Part shown: positions 8,410 through 16,010 of the stretch, one piece after another | Layout: the number at the start of each line of letters is the position of its first letter | How positions within the stretch are numbered: position 1 is the first letter of the stretch | Assembly (NCBI GenBank): GCA_900314395.1 | Contig: OMVB01000021.1 | Coordinates: 1-38,607 of the forward strand | Length of the DNA stretch: 38,607 nt | Source of the DNA: an uncultured Prevotellaceae bacterium | GTDB lineage: Bacteria; Bacteroidota; Bacteroidia; Bacteroidales; UBA932 | Reading direction: 5' to 3' | Program-made: the position numbers and the translations under genes | Notes under the pieces: generated by a model | Told to the model about the DNA's origin: nothing | Databases searched by the model: none | Seen by the model: only the letters and a program-made list of their open reading frames with translations

Positions 8410-9224
8410 TACTCAATGCTCCTGTCCCTTGACAGGCTTTCACTGGCCTTAATTATGCCACGCTTGGAAGCGCGGATAAAGTTCAGGATATTGTCCCTTT
8501 CCTCACTCTGGGGGAAGCTGGCCTCCACCTGTGTGCAACCATCGGCAATATTGTAACCGGAATAATAAATGGTCTCGTAAATATCCTTGATGGTGCGGAT
8601 GACGTCTGAAGAGAAGCCGCGGCGCCTGAGGCCCACGATGTTCACGCCAACATAGCTGATAGGCTCATGGCCGCAGAGAACGTACGGAGGCACGTCCTTG
8701 ATAACCCTTGAGCAGCCGCCCACCATTGCATGACAACCGATCTTGGTGAACTGGTGAGCCATGGAATTGCCACCCAGGATAGCCCAGTCGTCGATATCGG
8801 TCTCTCCCGCTACGCCTACATAACTTACCAGGATGCAATGATTGCCGATATTGCAGTCATGTGCAACATGGGAATATGACATAATGAGAGTATCATTGCC
8901 GATTCTGGTGACACCCTTTCCGGAAGCCTTGGTACCGCGGTTGACGGTAGCGCATTCGCGGATGGTGACACGGTCGCCGATCTGCACATATGTAACTTCA
9001 CCGTCGAACTTCAGGTCCTGGGGAATGGCACCGACAACCGCACCGGGGAAAACCTCGCAGTTCTTGCCCATCGTCACATACTGGAAGATGGTGGCGTGAG
9101 GGTGGATAATTGTTCCGTCCCCGATTGTTACGTCATCGTCGATGAAAGCATAGGGACCGATTTCTATTCCGTCGCCCAGCTTTGCCTTGGGGCTGACGCT
9201 TGCAAGAGGATGTATCTTATTCAT
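8409..9224 (-). CDS. lpxA: UDP-N-acetylglucosamine acyltransferase LpxA
   Basis: First step of lipid A synthesis: transfers a 3-hydroxyacyl chain from acyl carrier protein to O3 of UDP-GlcNAc, in the cytoplasm. The 271-residue sequence has the left-handed beta-helix hexapeptide pattern throughout (IGPYAFIDDDVTIGDG, and so on), the catalytic histidine region SHVAHDCNIGNHC, and the C-terminal helical domain (GLRRRGFSSDVIRTI). The first ATG (MNKIHP) lies two bases after the lpxC stop. A TTG two codons earlier would overlap that stop and is a less likely alternative. It follows lpxC and precedes the WbqC gene, all tightly packed. Confidence 0.95.
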   Translation of the reverse strand: MNKIHPLASVSPKAKLGDGIEIGPYAFIDDDVTIGDGTIIHPHATIFQYVTMGKNCEVFPGAVVGAIPQDLKFDGEVTYVQIGDRVTIRECATVNRGTKASGKGVTRIGNDTLIMSYSHVAHDCNIGNHCILVSYVGVAGETDIDDWAILGGNSMAHQFTKIGCHAMVGGCSRVIKDVPPYVLCGHEPISYVGVNIVGLRRRGFSSDVIRTIKDIYETIYYSGYNIADGCTQVEASFPQSEERDNILNFIRASKRGIIKASESLSRDRSIE

Positions 9225-9226
9225 AA

Positions 9227-10132
9227 TCAATTATTTTTCAAAACTTTGAGGACTGCCGCAGCGGCCTGTGTGTTGATACCGTGGCCGGGCTTGTAGGCGG
9301 TAACCTTCGCCTTCATCCTGCCACCTGCAAGGCTCAGGTCTCCCAGGAGGTCCAGCAGCTTGTGGCGGCCGCACTCGTTGGGGAAATGAAGCTCCAGGTT
9401 GCTCAGGTAGCCGTCCGGGCGCACCGACATCTTGTCCCTGCCCATCTTGGAGGCGACAGCCTCTATCTGGGCGTCCGTTACGGGATGCTCTACGATAACA
9501 ATCGCATTGTCAACATCGCCGCCCTTGATAAGGTTGTTCGCAAACAGGAACTCTATCTCATGGAAGAACACGAAGGTGCGGCAGAGGCCTATTTCCTTTG
9601 CGTAATCCGTATTTTCATCGAAAGAAGCGGTCTGGACGCCTAGCACCTTGGAACCGAAGTCTACCGTAATCTCAAAGGACGGAGCATCGGCAGGCTCAAT
9701 TTTAACCCAGGAGCCGGTCTTTTCATTGCTGACATACACGGGCTCAGAAAGTTCCAGATACTTGCGCTCTGCATCCTGGGCCACAAGGCCGTCGGCCGCG
9801 ATAGCTTCTGTATAAAGCCTTGCACTGCCGTCCAGGATAGGCATTTCCACGCCCTCCACCTCAATCACGGCGTTATCCACGCCCATTCCGTACAATGCGG
9901 AAAGCACATGCTCCACTGTCTGGAGAGAGAAACCGTCCTTTTCTATGGTAGTACTGCGTGCGGTGGAAGTCACATAAGAAGCCAGGGCGGGCAGTTCTGC
10001 GCCGTCAGAGGCTCTCCTGAAGCGGATTCCTGTACCTGCGGCTGCAGGAGAAACAACAATACGGGAAACTGTCCCCGTGTGAAGGCACTTTCCCGTAAAA
10101 GTATATGATTTTTTAAGTGTCTGTTGTTTCAT
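9227..10132 (-). CDS. lpxC: UDP-3-O-acyl-GlcNAc deacetylase LpxC (no FabZ domain)
   Basis: Zinc-dependent deacetylase and committed step of lipid A synthesis. Expected metal and catalytic residues are visible: H75 in TVEHVLSAL, H257 and D261 in GRHKLLDLLGDL, and H284 in KPGHGIN. The length, 301 residues, equals that of stand-alone LpxC from Proteobacteria. In most Bacteroidota I know of, LpxC carries a C-terminal FabZ dehydratase domain of about 150 residues; here the frame stops directly after the LpxC domain and lpxA follows at once, so that domain is missing. It has its own promoter (10151-10181) as well as likely read-through from lpxD. Confidence 0.95.
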   Translation of the reverse strand: MKQQTLKKSYTFTGKCLHTGTVSRIVVSPAAAGTGIRFRRASDGAELPALASYVTSTARSTTIEKDGFSLQTVEHVLSALYGMGVDNAVIEVEGVEMPILDGSARLYTEAIAADGLVAQDAERKYLELSEPVYVSNEKTGSWVKIEPADAPSFEITVDFGSKVLGVQTASFDENTDYAKEIGLCRTFVFFHEIEFLFANNLIKGGDVDNAIVIVEHPVTDAQIEAVASKMGRDKMSVRPDGYLSNLELHFPNECGRHKLLDLLGDLSLAGGRMKAKVTAYKPGHGINTQAAAAVLKVLKNN

Positions 10133-10150
10133 AGCAACCTATTTAGCCCG

Positions 10151-10181
10151 CAAATATATAAACAAAAAAGAATATATCAAA
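10151..10181 (-). promoter_or_regulatory. Promoter of lpxC
   Basis: On the minus strand TTTG (10181-10178), 19 bases, then TATATTTG (10158-10151) match the Bacteroidota sigma-70 type promoter exactly. Transcription would begin near 10144, about a dozen bases before the lpxC ATG. The promoter is flanked by an imperfect inverted repeat (AGCAAC...CCCG on one side, CGGG...GTTGCT on the other) at 10133-10150 and 10185-10200. Confidence 0.7.
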
Positions 10182-10198
10182 AATCGGGCCTTAAGTTG

Positions 10199-11185
10199 CT
10201 ACTGTCCGTTCCTCTTGAAAACGGCGTAACTCTTCATGTAATTACGGATAGGAATGGCCGGAGAACCAAGCAGGGTCTGTCCGCCTTCCTTTATATTCCC
10301 GATTAAGCCGGCCTGGGCGCCTACTGTAGTATTGTCCGCAATCTCTATATGTCCTGCAACGCCAACCTGACCGGCCAGGATGCAGTTTTTGCCTATCTTG
10401 GCAGAGCCGGCGATTCCGCACTGGGCTGCCATAACAGTATTCTCCCCTATCACTACGTTGTGGGCAATCTGGCACAGGTTGTCAATCTTTACTCCGTTGC
10501 CGATTATGGTGGACTCCATCTCTGCGCGGTCTATTGTGGTGCAGGAGCCGATTTCCACGTTGTCGCCGATGATAACATTGCCCAGATGCTCTATCTTCTC
10601 CCATGTCCCGTCCGGCTGCGGCACATTTCCGAAGCCATCCGAGCCGATAACGGCGTTGGAGTGGATAATCACGTTGTCACCTATCTTCATTCCGGGATAA
10701 ATGGACACTCCGGGGTACAGGATGCAGTTTTTGCCGATTACGCAGTCCTCTCCTATATAGACATTTTCATAGATTTTGGTGAAGTCTCCCACAACGGTCC
10801 TGCGGCCTACATAAGCGCCGGCGCCAAGGTAAACTTTCTTGCCGAATTTTGTAGAAAAATGCCACCTTGCGGTGATGGCGCGATGCCTGCGGTTTCTTTT
10901 CTTCTGGGCCGATACATACTTGAGCAGCTCCGCCACCGCAGCATAGGCGTTCTCTACCCTTACCAGGGTTGCAGAGACAGCCTCTTTGGGCTGGAAGTCA
11001 TTGTTTACAAGGATGATGGATGCTTTGCTGGTATATACGTAATGCTCATACTTGGGATTTGCAAAGAAACAGAGTTTGCCGGGTTTGCCGTGCTCTATCT
11101 TGGCAAAGTCAGTAACTATTGCCTTGGGGTCTCCGTCCACTGTGCCATGAAGCAATTTGGCCAGGTTTTCTGCTTTTAGTTCCAT
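10199..11185 (-). CDS. lpxD: UDP-3-O-acylglucosamine N-acyltransferase LpxD
   Basis: Third step of lipid A synthesis: N-acylates UDP-3-O-acyl-glucosamine using acyl-ACP. The 328 residues contain the N-terminal uridine-binding domain ([23 protein letters not shown]), then left-handed beta-helix repeats, with the active-site histidine in [17 protein letters not shown] and the signature [26 protein letters not shown]. Length is close to the E. coli enzyme (341). First gene of the lpx unit, divergent from rimP; the two genes share a compact 145-bp promoter region. A 66-base gap with its own promoter separates it from lpxC. Confidence 0.95.
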   Translation of the reverse strand: MELKAENLAKLLHGTVDGDPKAIVTDFAKIEHGKPGKLCFFANPKYEHYVYTSKASIILVNNDFQPKEAVSATLVRVENAYAAVAELLKYVSAQKKRNRRHRAITARWHFSTKFGKKVYLGAGAYVGRRTVVGDFTKIYENVYIGEDCVIGKNCILYPGVSIYPGMKIGDNVIIHSNAVIGSDGFGNVPQPDGTWEKIEHLGNVIIGDNVEIGSCTTIDRAEMESTIIGNGVKIDNLCQIAHNVVIGENTVMAAQCGIAGSAKIGKNCILAGQVGVAGHIEIADNTTVGAQAGLIGNIKEGGQTLLGSPAIPIRNYMKSYAVFKRNGQ

Positions 11186-11225
11186 TTATTATCTATATGA
11201 TGATAGGTCAAGTTTATATTGACCG

Positions 11226-11256
11226 CAAATTTACCCAATTATTTTGTTTTTTACAA
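11226..11256 (-). promoter_or_regulatory. Promoter of lpxD
   Basis: Minus strand TTG (11256-11254), 20 bases, TAAATTTG (11233-11226). It interleaves with the rimP promoter on the other strand, so polymerase binding at the two sites should be mutually exclusive. Confidence 0.6.
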
Positions 11257-11273
11257 CATAGTTCGTATATTTG
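11243..11273 (+). promoter_or_regulatory. Promoter of rimP-nusA-infB
   Basis: TTTG (11243-11246), exactly 19 bases, TATATTTG (11266-11273) is a perfect Bacteroidota promoter. Predicted start near 11280, just before a strong hairpin in the leader. Confidence 0.75.
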
Positions 11274-11283
11274 CAGTGTGAAA

Positions 11284-11320
11284 GAGATAGGAGCCGCCCG
11301 GGTTCCTATCTCGTTTTATT
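11284..11320 (+). promoter_or_regulatory. Terminator-like leader hairpin before rimP
   Basis: Nine-base perfect arms GAGATAGGA (11284-11292) and TCCTATCTC (11304-11312) enclose a GC-rich 11-base loop (GCCGCCCGGGT), directly followed by GTTTTATT. The structure lies between the promoter and the rimP ATG at 11331, only a few bases after the expected transcript start. It could attenuate transcription of the nusA operon, or act as a 5' stabiliser or translational switch. NusA stimulates intrinsic termination in other bacteria, so autoregulation is an attractive but untested reading. Confidence 0.6.
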
Positions 11321-11330
11321 AGAATAAGTT

Positions 11331-11798
11331 ATGAAAGCAAGTGAGATTACAGAGAAAATCACTCCCGCAGTAGAAAGCTGCGGCGCCTTCCTGGTAGACG
11401 TCACCGTATCGCCGGACAATGACATAGAAATTGTCATCGAATCCAAGGACGATATCGTCAGGATGGAAGACTGCGTGGCAATAGACAAAGCCTTCCACGA
11501 AATATGGAACCAGGATGAGGAAGATTATGCCCTCACGGTAAGCTCCGCCGGCCTTGACAGGCCGTTCAAGGTTCTGGAGCAGTACCGGAAAGCCATCGGC
11601 AGCAAAGTTGTGGCAAAAGTCAAAGGCGGACGCAAATTCATTGCGGAACTTACAGCCGCCGACGCCGAATCCGTCACCCTCCGATATACCGCAAAAGTTG
11701 CCATAGAAGGCAAGAAAAAGAAAGAGGAGAAAGAAATTACGGAAACTATACCCATGCTTGAAGTAAACAGCATAACTTATTATATTTCACTCGATTAA
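11331..11798 (+). CDS. rimP: Ribosome maturation factor RimP
   Basis: RimP helps assemble the 30S subunit. The 155-residue length and the two-domain pattern fit: N-terminal domain with ESCGAFLVDVTVSPDNDIEIVIES and the DCVAIDKAFHE stretch, the motif VSSAGLDRPFK (usual form VSSPGLDRPL), and a C-terminal SH3-like domain (KVKGGRKFIAELTA). The position directly before nusA and infB is the widespread arrangement for this gene. The C-terminal domain carries a lysine/glutamate-rich insert (EGKKKKEEKEIT) between strands. It starts 18 bases after the leader hairpin. Confidence 0.93.
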   Translation: MKASEITEKITPAVESCGAFLVDVTVSPDNDIEIVIESKDDIVRMEDCVAIDKAFHEIWNQDEEDYALTVSSAGLDRPFKVLEQYRKAIGSKVVAKVKGGRKFIAELTAADAESVTLRYTAKVAIEGKKKKEEKEITETIPMLEVNSITYYISLD

Positions 11799-11820
11799 TA
11801 ATTAAAAAAACAATAATAAA

Positions 11821-13083
11821 ATGGCAGAAGAAAAACTGGATCTCAAAACCGCGTTCGCGATTTTCAAGGACGAAAAACACATCGACCGCCCCGTCATGAT
11901 GGGTGTGCTCAAGGATGTATTCATCACCCAGATTGCAAAGACATTCGGCAGCGCAGACAACTTTGACGTTATCATCAACGTAGACAAGGGCGACTGTGAG
12001 ATTTATCAGAACCTTGATGTTGTAGAAGAGGTTGAAGACCCCGCAACACAGATTTCCCTGGCAGAGCTCAAGGCCAAGGGAGAGGATGACTACGAGCTTG
12101 GAGAAACCTTCACCCGCAAGGTGGAGCTCAAGGACTTCGGCCGCAGGGGCATCCTCAACATCCGTCAGAACCTCCAGGGCAGAATCATGGACATAGAGAA
12201 AGCTAATCTCTTCAATAAATACAGCGAGAAAATCGGAGAGATTTTCACGGGAGAGATTTACCAGACATGGTCCAAGGAAGTACTTATCCTGGACGAGGAC
12301 GGAAACGAGCTCCGTCTCCCCCGCAATGAGCAGATTCCCGGCGAGCGTTTCAAGAAGAACGACACCGTAAAGGCTATCATCAAGAGCGTGGAGATGAAGA
12401 ACAACACCACTCCTTACATCGTTCTTTCAAGGACATCGGACGACTTCCTGGTACGCCTGTTCGAGCAGGAAGTTCCGGAGATTTACGACGGCCTTATCAC
12501 CATAAAGAAGGTTGTTCGTATTCCGGGAGAGCGCGCCAAGGTAGCCGTTGAGTCCTACGACGACAGAATCGACCCTATCGGCGCCTGCATCGGCGTAAAG
12601 GGTTCCCGCATCATCGGCATAGTAAAAGAGCTCAGGAATGAGAACATCGACGTCCTTCAGTGGACATCAAATGTGCCGCTGCTTATCCAGCGTGCACTCA
12701 GTCCCGCAAAGGTGACCAATATTGACATGGGCACATCCCCGGAGGACAAGATCAAGGTTTACATGCATCCGGACGAGGTCAAGAAGGGTATCGGCAAAGG
12801 CGGCTGCAACATCAAGCTTGCTGGCATGCTGGTAGGCCGTGAGATCGAGGTTTGGAGAGAGGCACAGAACGACGAGCCCGGCTGGGGCGAGGAAGAAGAC
12901 GTCCTGCTTGCAGACTTCAGCAACGAGATTGACAGCTGGATCATTGAGAAACTTCAGGGCATCGGCCTTGATACCGCTAAGAGCGTTCTGGCACTGAGCC
13001 CGGACGACGTCGCAAAACGCGCAGACCTTGAGGATGAGACCGTAGAGGAAGTATTCCGCATCCTGCGTTCAGAGTTCGAATAA
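11821..13083 (+). CDS. nusA: Transcription termination/antitermination protein NusA
   Basis: NusA binds RNA polymerase and nascent RNA and controls pausing, termination and antitermination. In order: N-terminal polymerase-binding domain (residues 1 to about 130), S1 domain (GEIFTGEIYQTWSKEVLILDEDG), then two KH domains with GACIGVKGSRI and the KGIGKGGCNIKLA loop, and a short C-terminal helix-hairpin-helix region (KLQGIGLDTAKSVL) followed by an acidic tail. The length of 420 residues fits Bacteroidota NusA, which lack the long acidic repeats of E. coli. It lies 22 bases after rimP and 57 before infB. The leader hairpin upstream of rimP may be its feedback target. Confidence 0.96.
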   Translation: MAEEKLDLKTAFAIFKDEKHIDRPVMMGVLKDVFITQIAKTFGSADNFDVIINVDKGDCEIYQNLDVVEEVEDPATQISLAELKAKGEDDYELGETFTRKVELKDFGRRGILNIRQNLQGRIMDIEKANLFNKYSEKIGEIFTGEIYQTWSKEVLILDEDGNELRLPRNEQIPGERFKKNDTVKAIIKSVEMKNNTTPYIVLSRTSDDFLVRLFEQEVPEIYDGLITIKKVVRIPGERAKVAVESYDDRIDPIGACIGVKGSRIIGIVKELRNENIDVLQWTSNVPLLIQRALSPAKVTNIDMGTSPEDKIKVYMHPDEVKKGIGKGGCNIKLAGMLVGREIEVWREAQNDEPGWGEEEDVLLADFSNEIDSWIIEKLQGIGLDTAKSVLALSPDDVAKRADLEDETVEEVFRILRSEFE

Positions 13084-13140
13084 AAGCATCGGACCGATTC
13101 TAACTAGAGTTTAACTTATTAATTTACAGGGGTTTAATAA

Positions 13141-15924
13141 ATGGCGGAAATTAGATTAAATAAACTTACAAGACAATTCAACATCGGTCTGCAGACTCTG
13201 GTGGACTTCCTTAATGAGAAAGGTGCCGGCGTAGACCTTAACCCGAATGCAAAAGTATCCGACGAATTCCTTCCCGCTCTGGAGAAGAAGTTCGGGGAAG
13301 ACCTGCGTGCAAAACAGGACGCGGAAAGGGTGGATATCAAAATGAAGGAAATCATAGAGAAGAACACCCGCAAGCCCTCCGACGAAGAAGAGGATGACGA
13401 GCCCGCGCGCGAGACCATTATAAAGAATACCGGTCTCTCAGGAGCAGTTCCTGTTGCAGAGCCTGAGCCCGAAAAGCCCAGCCACGTTTCTGTCACTCCG
13501 AGCGCCACTTCTGTCACTCCGAGCGCCACTTCTGTCACTCCGAGCGAAGTCGAGGAGCCTGCGGAGCCGGAGCCGGTCGCAGTCGAGGAACCTCAGGAAC
13601 CGGAACCTGTTGTTGAGCCGGAACCGGAACCCGAACCCGAACCCGAACCGGTTGCAGAGCCGGAACCCGAACCCGAGCCGGAGCCTGAAGCTCCCGTTGA
13701 AACACCTCTGCCCGCCACCCCTGAAGAGGTTGTTTCCAAGCCCGCGCCGCAGCAGGCCGGAGGCATCAAGGTTCTCGGAAAGGTAGACCTTTCCCAGTTC
13801 GACCCTAAGAAGAACAAGAAACGCGAGCGTATCAAGGGCGGCAGCCAGAAGGTTGACGTTACCAAGGTGGAAAGCGAAGACCGCAAGAAGGGTCAGGACA
13901 AGAAGGGACAGCAGAACCAGCAGCAGAAGAACGGCAACAAGGAGCAGGGCGGCAAGAAAAAGAACCGCGAGCGCTTCAAACCGGCTCTTACAGAGGCCCA
14001 GGCAGAGGAAATGCAGAAGGAAATCCAGAAGCAGGTCAAAGAGACCTATGCAAGGATGAACGAGGGCAAGGGCAAGAACAACTTCGGCGCAAAATACCGC
14101 AAGGAAAAACGTGAGGCAGCCAGCCTCAAGATGCAGGAAGAATTCGAGGCCGCAGAGGCAGAGAAAACCGTCCTGAAGGTTACAGAGTTCGTTACGGTTA
14201 ACGACCTCGCAACCCTCATGAACAACACTCCTGTAAACAAGGTTATTACCGCATGCTTCAACCTGGGACTCATGGTTTCCATCAACCAAAGACTTGATGC
14301 AGAGGCACTTGTGCTTGTAGCAGAAGAGTTCGGATACAAGGTGGAATTCACAACCGCAGAGCTCACCAACGAGATCGAGCAGGAGGAAGACGCCCAGGAC
14401 GACGGCAATCTTGTAACCCGTCCGCCTATCATCACAGTGATGGGTCACGTAGACCACGGTAAGACTTCCCTGCTGGACTACATCCGCAAGACCAACGTGA
14501 TTGCCGGTGAGGCCGGCGGTATCACCCAGCACATCGGCGCATACAACGTCGAGCTTCCGGACGGCCGCCACATCACCTTCCTGGATACCCCGGGCCACGA
14601 GGCCTTCACCGCCATGCGAGCCCGCGGCGCCCAGCTCACCGACCTTGCAATCATCATCATCGCCGCCGATGACGCCGTGATGCCGCAGACTGTAGAGGCA
14701 ATCAACCACGCACAGGCCGCAGGCGTTCCTATGGTATTCGCTATCAACAAGATAGACAAGCCGGGAGCTCAGCCGGAGAAGATTTACCAGCAGCTGGCCC
14801 AGATGAACATCCTCACAGAGGCATGGGGCGGAAAATACCAGTGCCAGGAGATTTCCGCAAAGCAGGGAATCGGCGTAGACAAACTTCTGGAGAAAGTGCT
14901 CCTTGAAACCGACATGATGGACCTCAAGGCCAATCCCAAGAAGCTTGGCGTGGGTGCCGTAATAGAGTCCTCACTTGACAAGGGCCGCGGCTTCGTCGCT
15001 ACCGTGCTCGTCCAGAACGGTACCCTGCACAAGGGCGACATGCTCCTTAGCGGATGCTTCTACGGTCGCGTAAAGGCTATGCTCAATGAACGCGGACAAA
15101 TGGTTTCAGAGGCCGGTCCTTCCACCCCTGTTTCAGTGCTCGGCCTTAACGGAGCGCCCAGCGCAGGTGAAAAGTTCAACGTCATGCTGGATGAAAAGGA
15201 GGCCAAAGCAACCGCCAACAAGCGTGAGCAGCTCATCCGCATCCAGGGCATCAAGACCCAGAAGCATATGACGCTGGATGAAATCGGCCGCCGTATCGCC
15301 ATCGGCAACTTCAAGGAACTTAACATCATCGTCAAAGGCGATGTTGACGGTTCAGTAGAGGCCCTGTCAGACTCCCTGATCAAGCTTTCTACAGAAGAGG
15401 TTAGCGTAAACGTTATCCACAAGGCTGTGGGTGCAATCTCTGAGTCCGATGTCATGCTGGCTACCGCATCCGATGCCATTATCATCGGCTTCCAGGTACG
15501 TCCTTCTTCCGACGCCCGCAATATGGCAGAGAAGGAAGGTATCGAAATCCGCTTGTACTCAGTTATTTACGATGCGATAGAGGAGGTCAAGGACGGTATC
15601 GAGGGTATGCTTGAGCCGGAGAAGAAAGAGGAGGTTACCGCTACCGCCGTGGTTAAGCAGCCGTTCAAGATTCCAAAGGTTGGTACCATCGCCGGTTCAC
15701 TTGTCAAGGAAGGCAAGCTTACCAAGAACACCAAGGTTCGCCTTATCCGTGACGGTATCGTTGTTTACACCGGAGAACTGGCTTCGCTGCGCCGCGGCAA
15801 AGACGACGCCAAGGAGGTTCCCGCCGGCATGGAATGCGGTATCGGCATTGAGAACTACAACGACATCAAGGAGGGCGATGTAATAGAGGCCTTCCAGATT
15901 ATCGAAATCAAGCGTACGCTGTAA
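13141..15924 (+). CDS. infB: Translation initiation factor IF-2
   Basis: GTPase that brings initiator tRNA to the 30S subunit. The 927 residues comprise an N-terminal IF2_N-like domain (residues 1-55), a long disordered linker with Glu-Pro repeats (about 158-185) and Lys/Gln-rich stretches, a second small domain ([17 protein letters not shown]), then the G domain with GHVDHGKTS near residue 434, [16 protein letters not shown] and SAKQG, and domains II-IV to the end ([10 protein letters not shown]). The linker contains three units of a 21-bp repeat (13488-13550) read in frame as SVTPSAT. Last gene of the rimP operon; a long inverted repeat follows. Confidence 0.97.
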   Translation: MAEIRLNKLTRQFNIGLQTLVDFLNEKGAGVDLNPNAKVSDEFLPALEKKFGEDLRAKQDAERVDIKMKEIIEKNTRKPSDEEEDDEPARETIIKNTGLSGAVPVAEPEPEKPSHVSVTPSATSVTPSATSVTPSEVEEPAEPEPVAVEEPQEPEPVVEPEPEPEPEPEPVAEPEPEPEPEPEAPVETPLPATPEEVVSKPAPQQAGGIKVLGKVDLSQFDPKKNKKRERIKGGSQKVDVTKVESEDRKKGQDKKGQQNQQQKNGNKEQGGKKKNRERFKPALTEAQAEEMQKEIQKQVKETYARMNEGKGKNNFGAKYRKEKREAASLKMQEEFEAAEAEKTVLKVTEFVTVNDLATLMNNTPVNKVITACFNLGLMVSINQRLDAEALVLVAEEFGYKVEFTTAELTNEIEQEEDAQDDGNLVTRPPIITVMGHVDHGKTSLLDYIRKTNVIAGEAGGITQHIGAYNVELPDGRHITFLDTPGHEAFTAMRARGAQLTDLAIIIIAADDAVMPQTVEAINHAQAAGVPMVFAINKIDKPGAQPEKIYQQLAQMNILTEAWGGKYQCQEISAKQGIGVDKLLEKVLLETDMMDLKANPKKLGVGAVIESSLDKGRGFVATVLVQNGTLHKGDMLLSGCFYGRVKAMLNERGQMVSEAGPSTPVSVLGLNGAPSAGEKFNVMLDEKEAKATANKREQLIRIQGIKTQKHMTLDEIGRRIAIGNFKELNIIVKGDVDGSVEALSDSLIKLSTEEVSVNVIHKAVGAISESDVMLATASDAIIIGFQVRPSSDARNMAEKEGIEIRLYSVIYDAIEEVKDGIEGMLEPEKKEEVTATAVVKQPFKIPKVGTIAGSLVKEGKLTKNTKVRLIRDGIVVYTGELASLRRGKDDAKEVPAGMECGIGIENYNDIKEGDVIEAFQIIEIKRTL
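13488..13550 (+). repeat. 21-bp tandem repeat, three copies, inside infB
   Basis: Three units at 13488-13508, 13509-13529 and 13530-13550 share TTCTGTCACTCCGAGCG; the last continues as GAAGTCGAGGAG. In the IF-2 frame they encode [21 protein letters not shown]. The unit length and the sequence (TCTGTCAnTCnGA, then CGAAGT) match the array at the start of tilS (1859-1939), so both come from one repeat family. The units differ little from each other, which suggests recent expansion. Confidence 0.85.
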
Positions 15925-15939
15925 GCGATAGCAACAATA

Positions 15940-16009
15940 ATAATCGAATAGTAGCATTCAAAGTCCAAATAATAAGGGTCCATGGACTTTGAATGCTACT
16001 TTCGATTAT
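15940..16009. terminator. Very long inverted repeat between convergent genes
   Basis: Arms of 28 (15940-15967) and 27 bases (15983-16009) are fully complementary apart from one bulged base. The 15-base loop is AATAATAAGGGTCCA. It sits between the ends of infB (plus) and the S51/ATP-grasp gene (minus, stop at 16011), so it can act as a terminator in both directions, though neither side has a strong U-run. The last nine loop bases (AAGGGTCCA) and the flanking CCA/TGG are identical to those of the hairpin at 1951-2005. Confidence 0.8.
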
Positions 16010-16010
16010 C

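Noticed and set aside
13561-13700. Dense repeats GAACCCGAACCCG considered as a regulatory or CRISPR-like repeat
   Set aside because: The period is six bases and encodes Glu-Pro in the IF-2 linker; this is ordinary low-complexity coding sequence.
13438-14709. A 423-codon minus-strand frame opposite infB
   Set aside because: It is leucine/valine-rich low-complexity sequence that arises from the Glu-Pro and lysine codons of the IF-2 linker; infB is beyond doubt.
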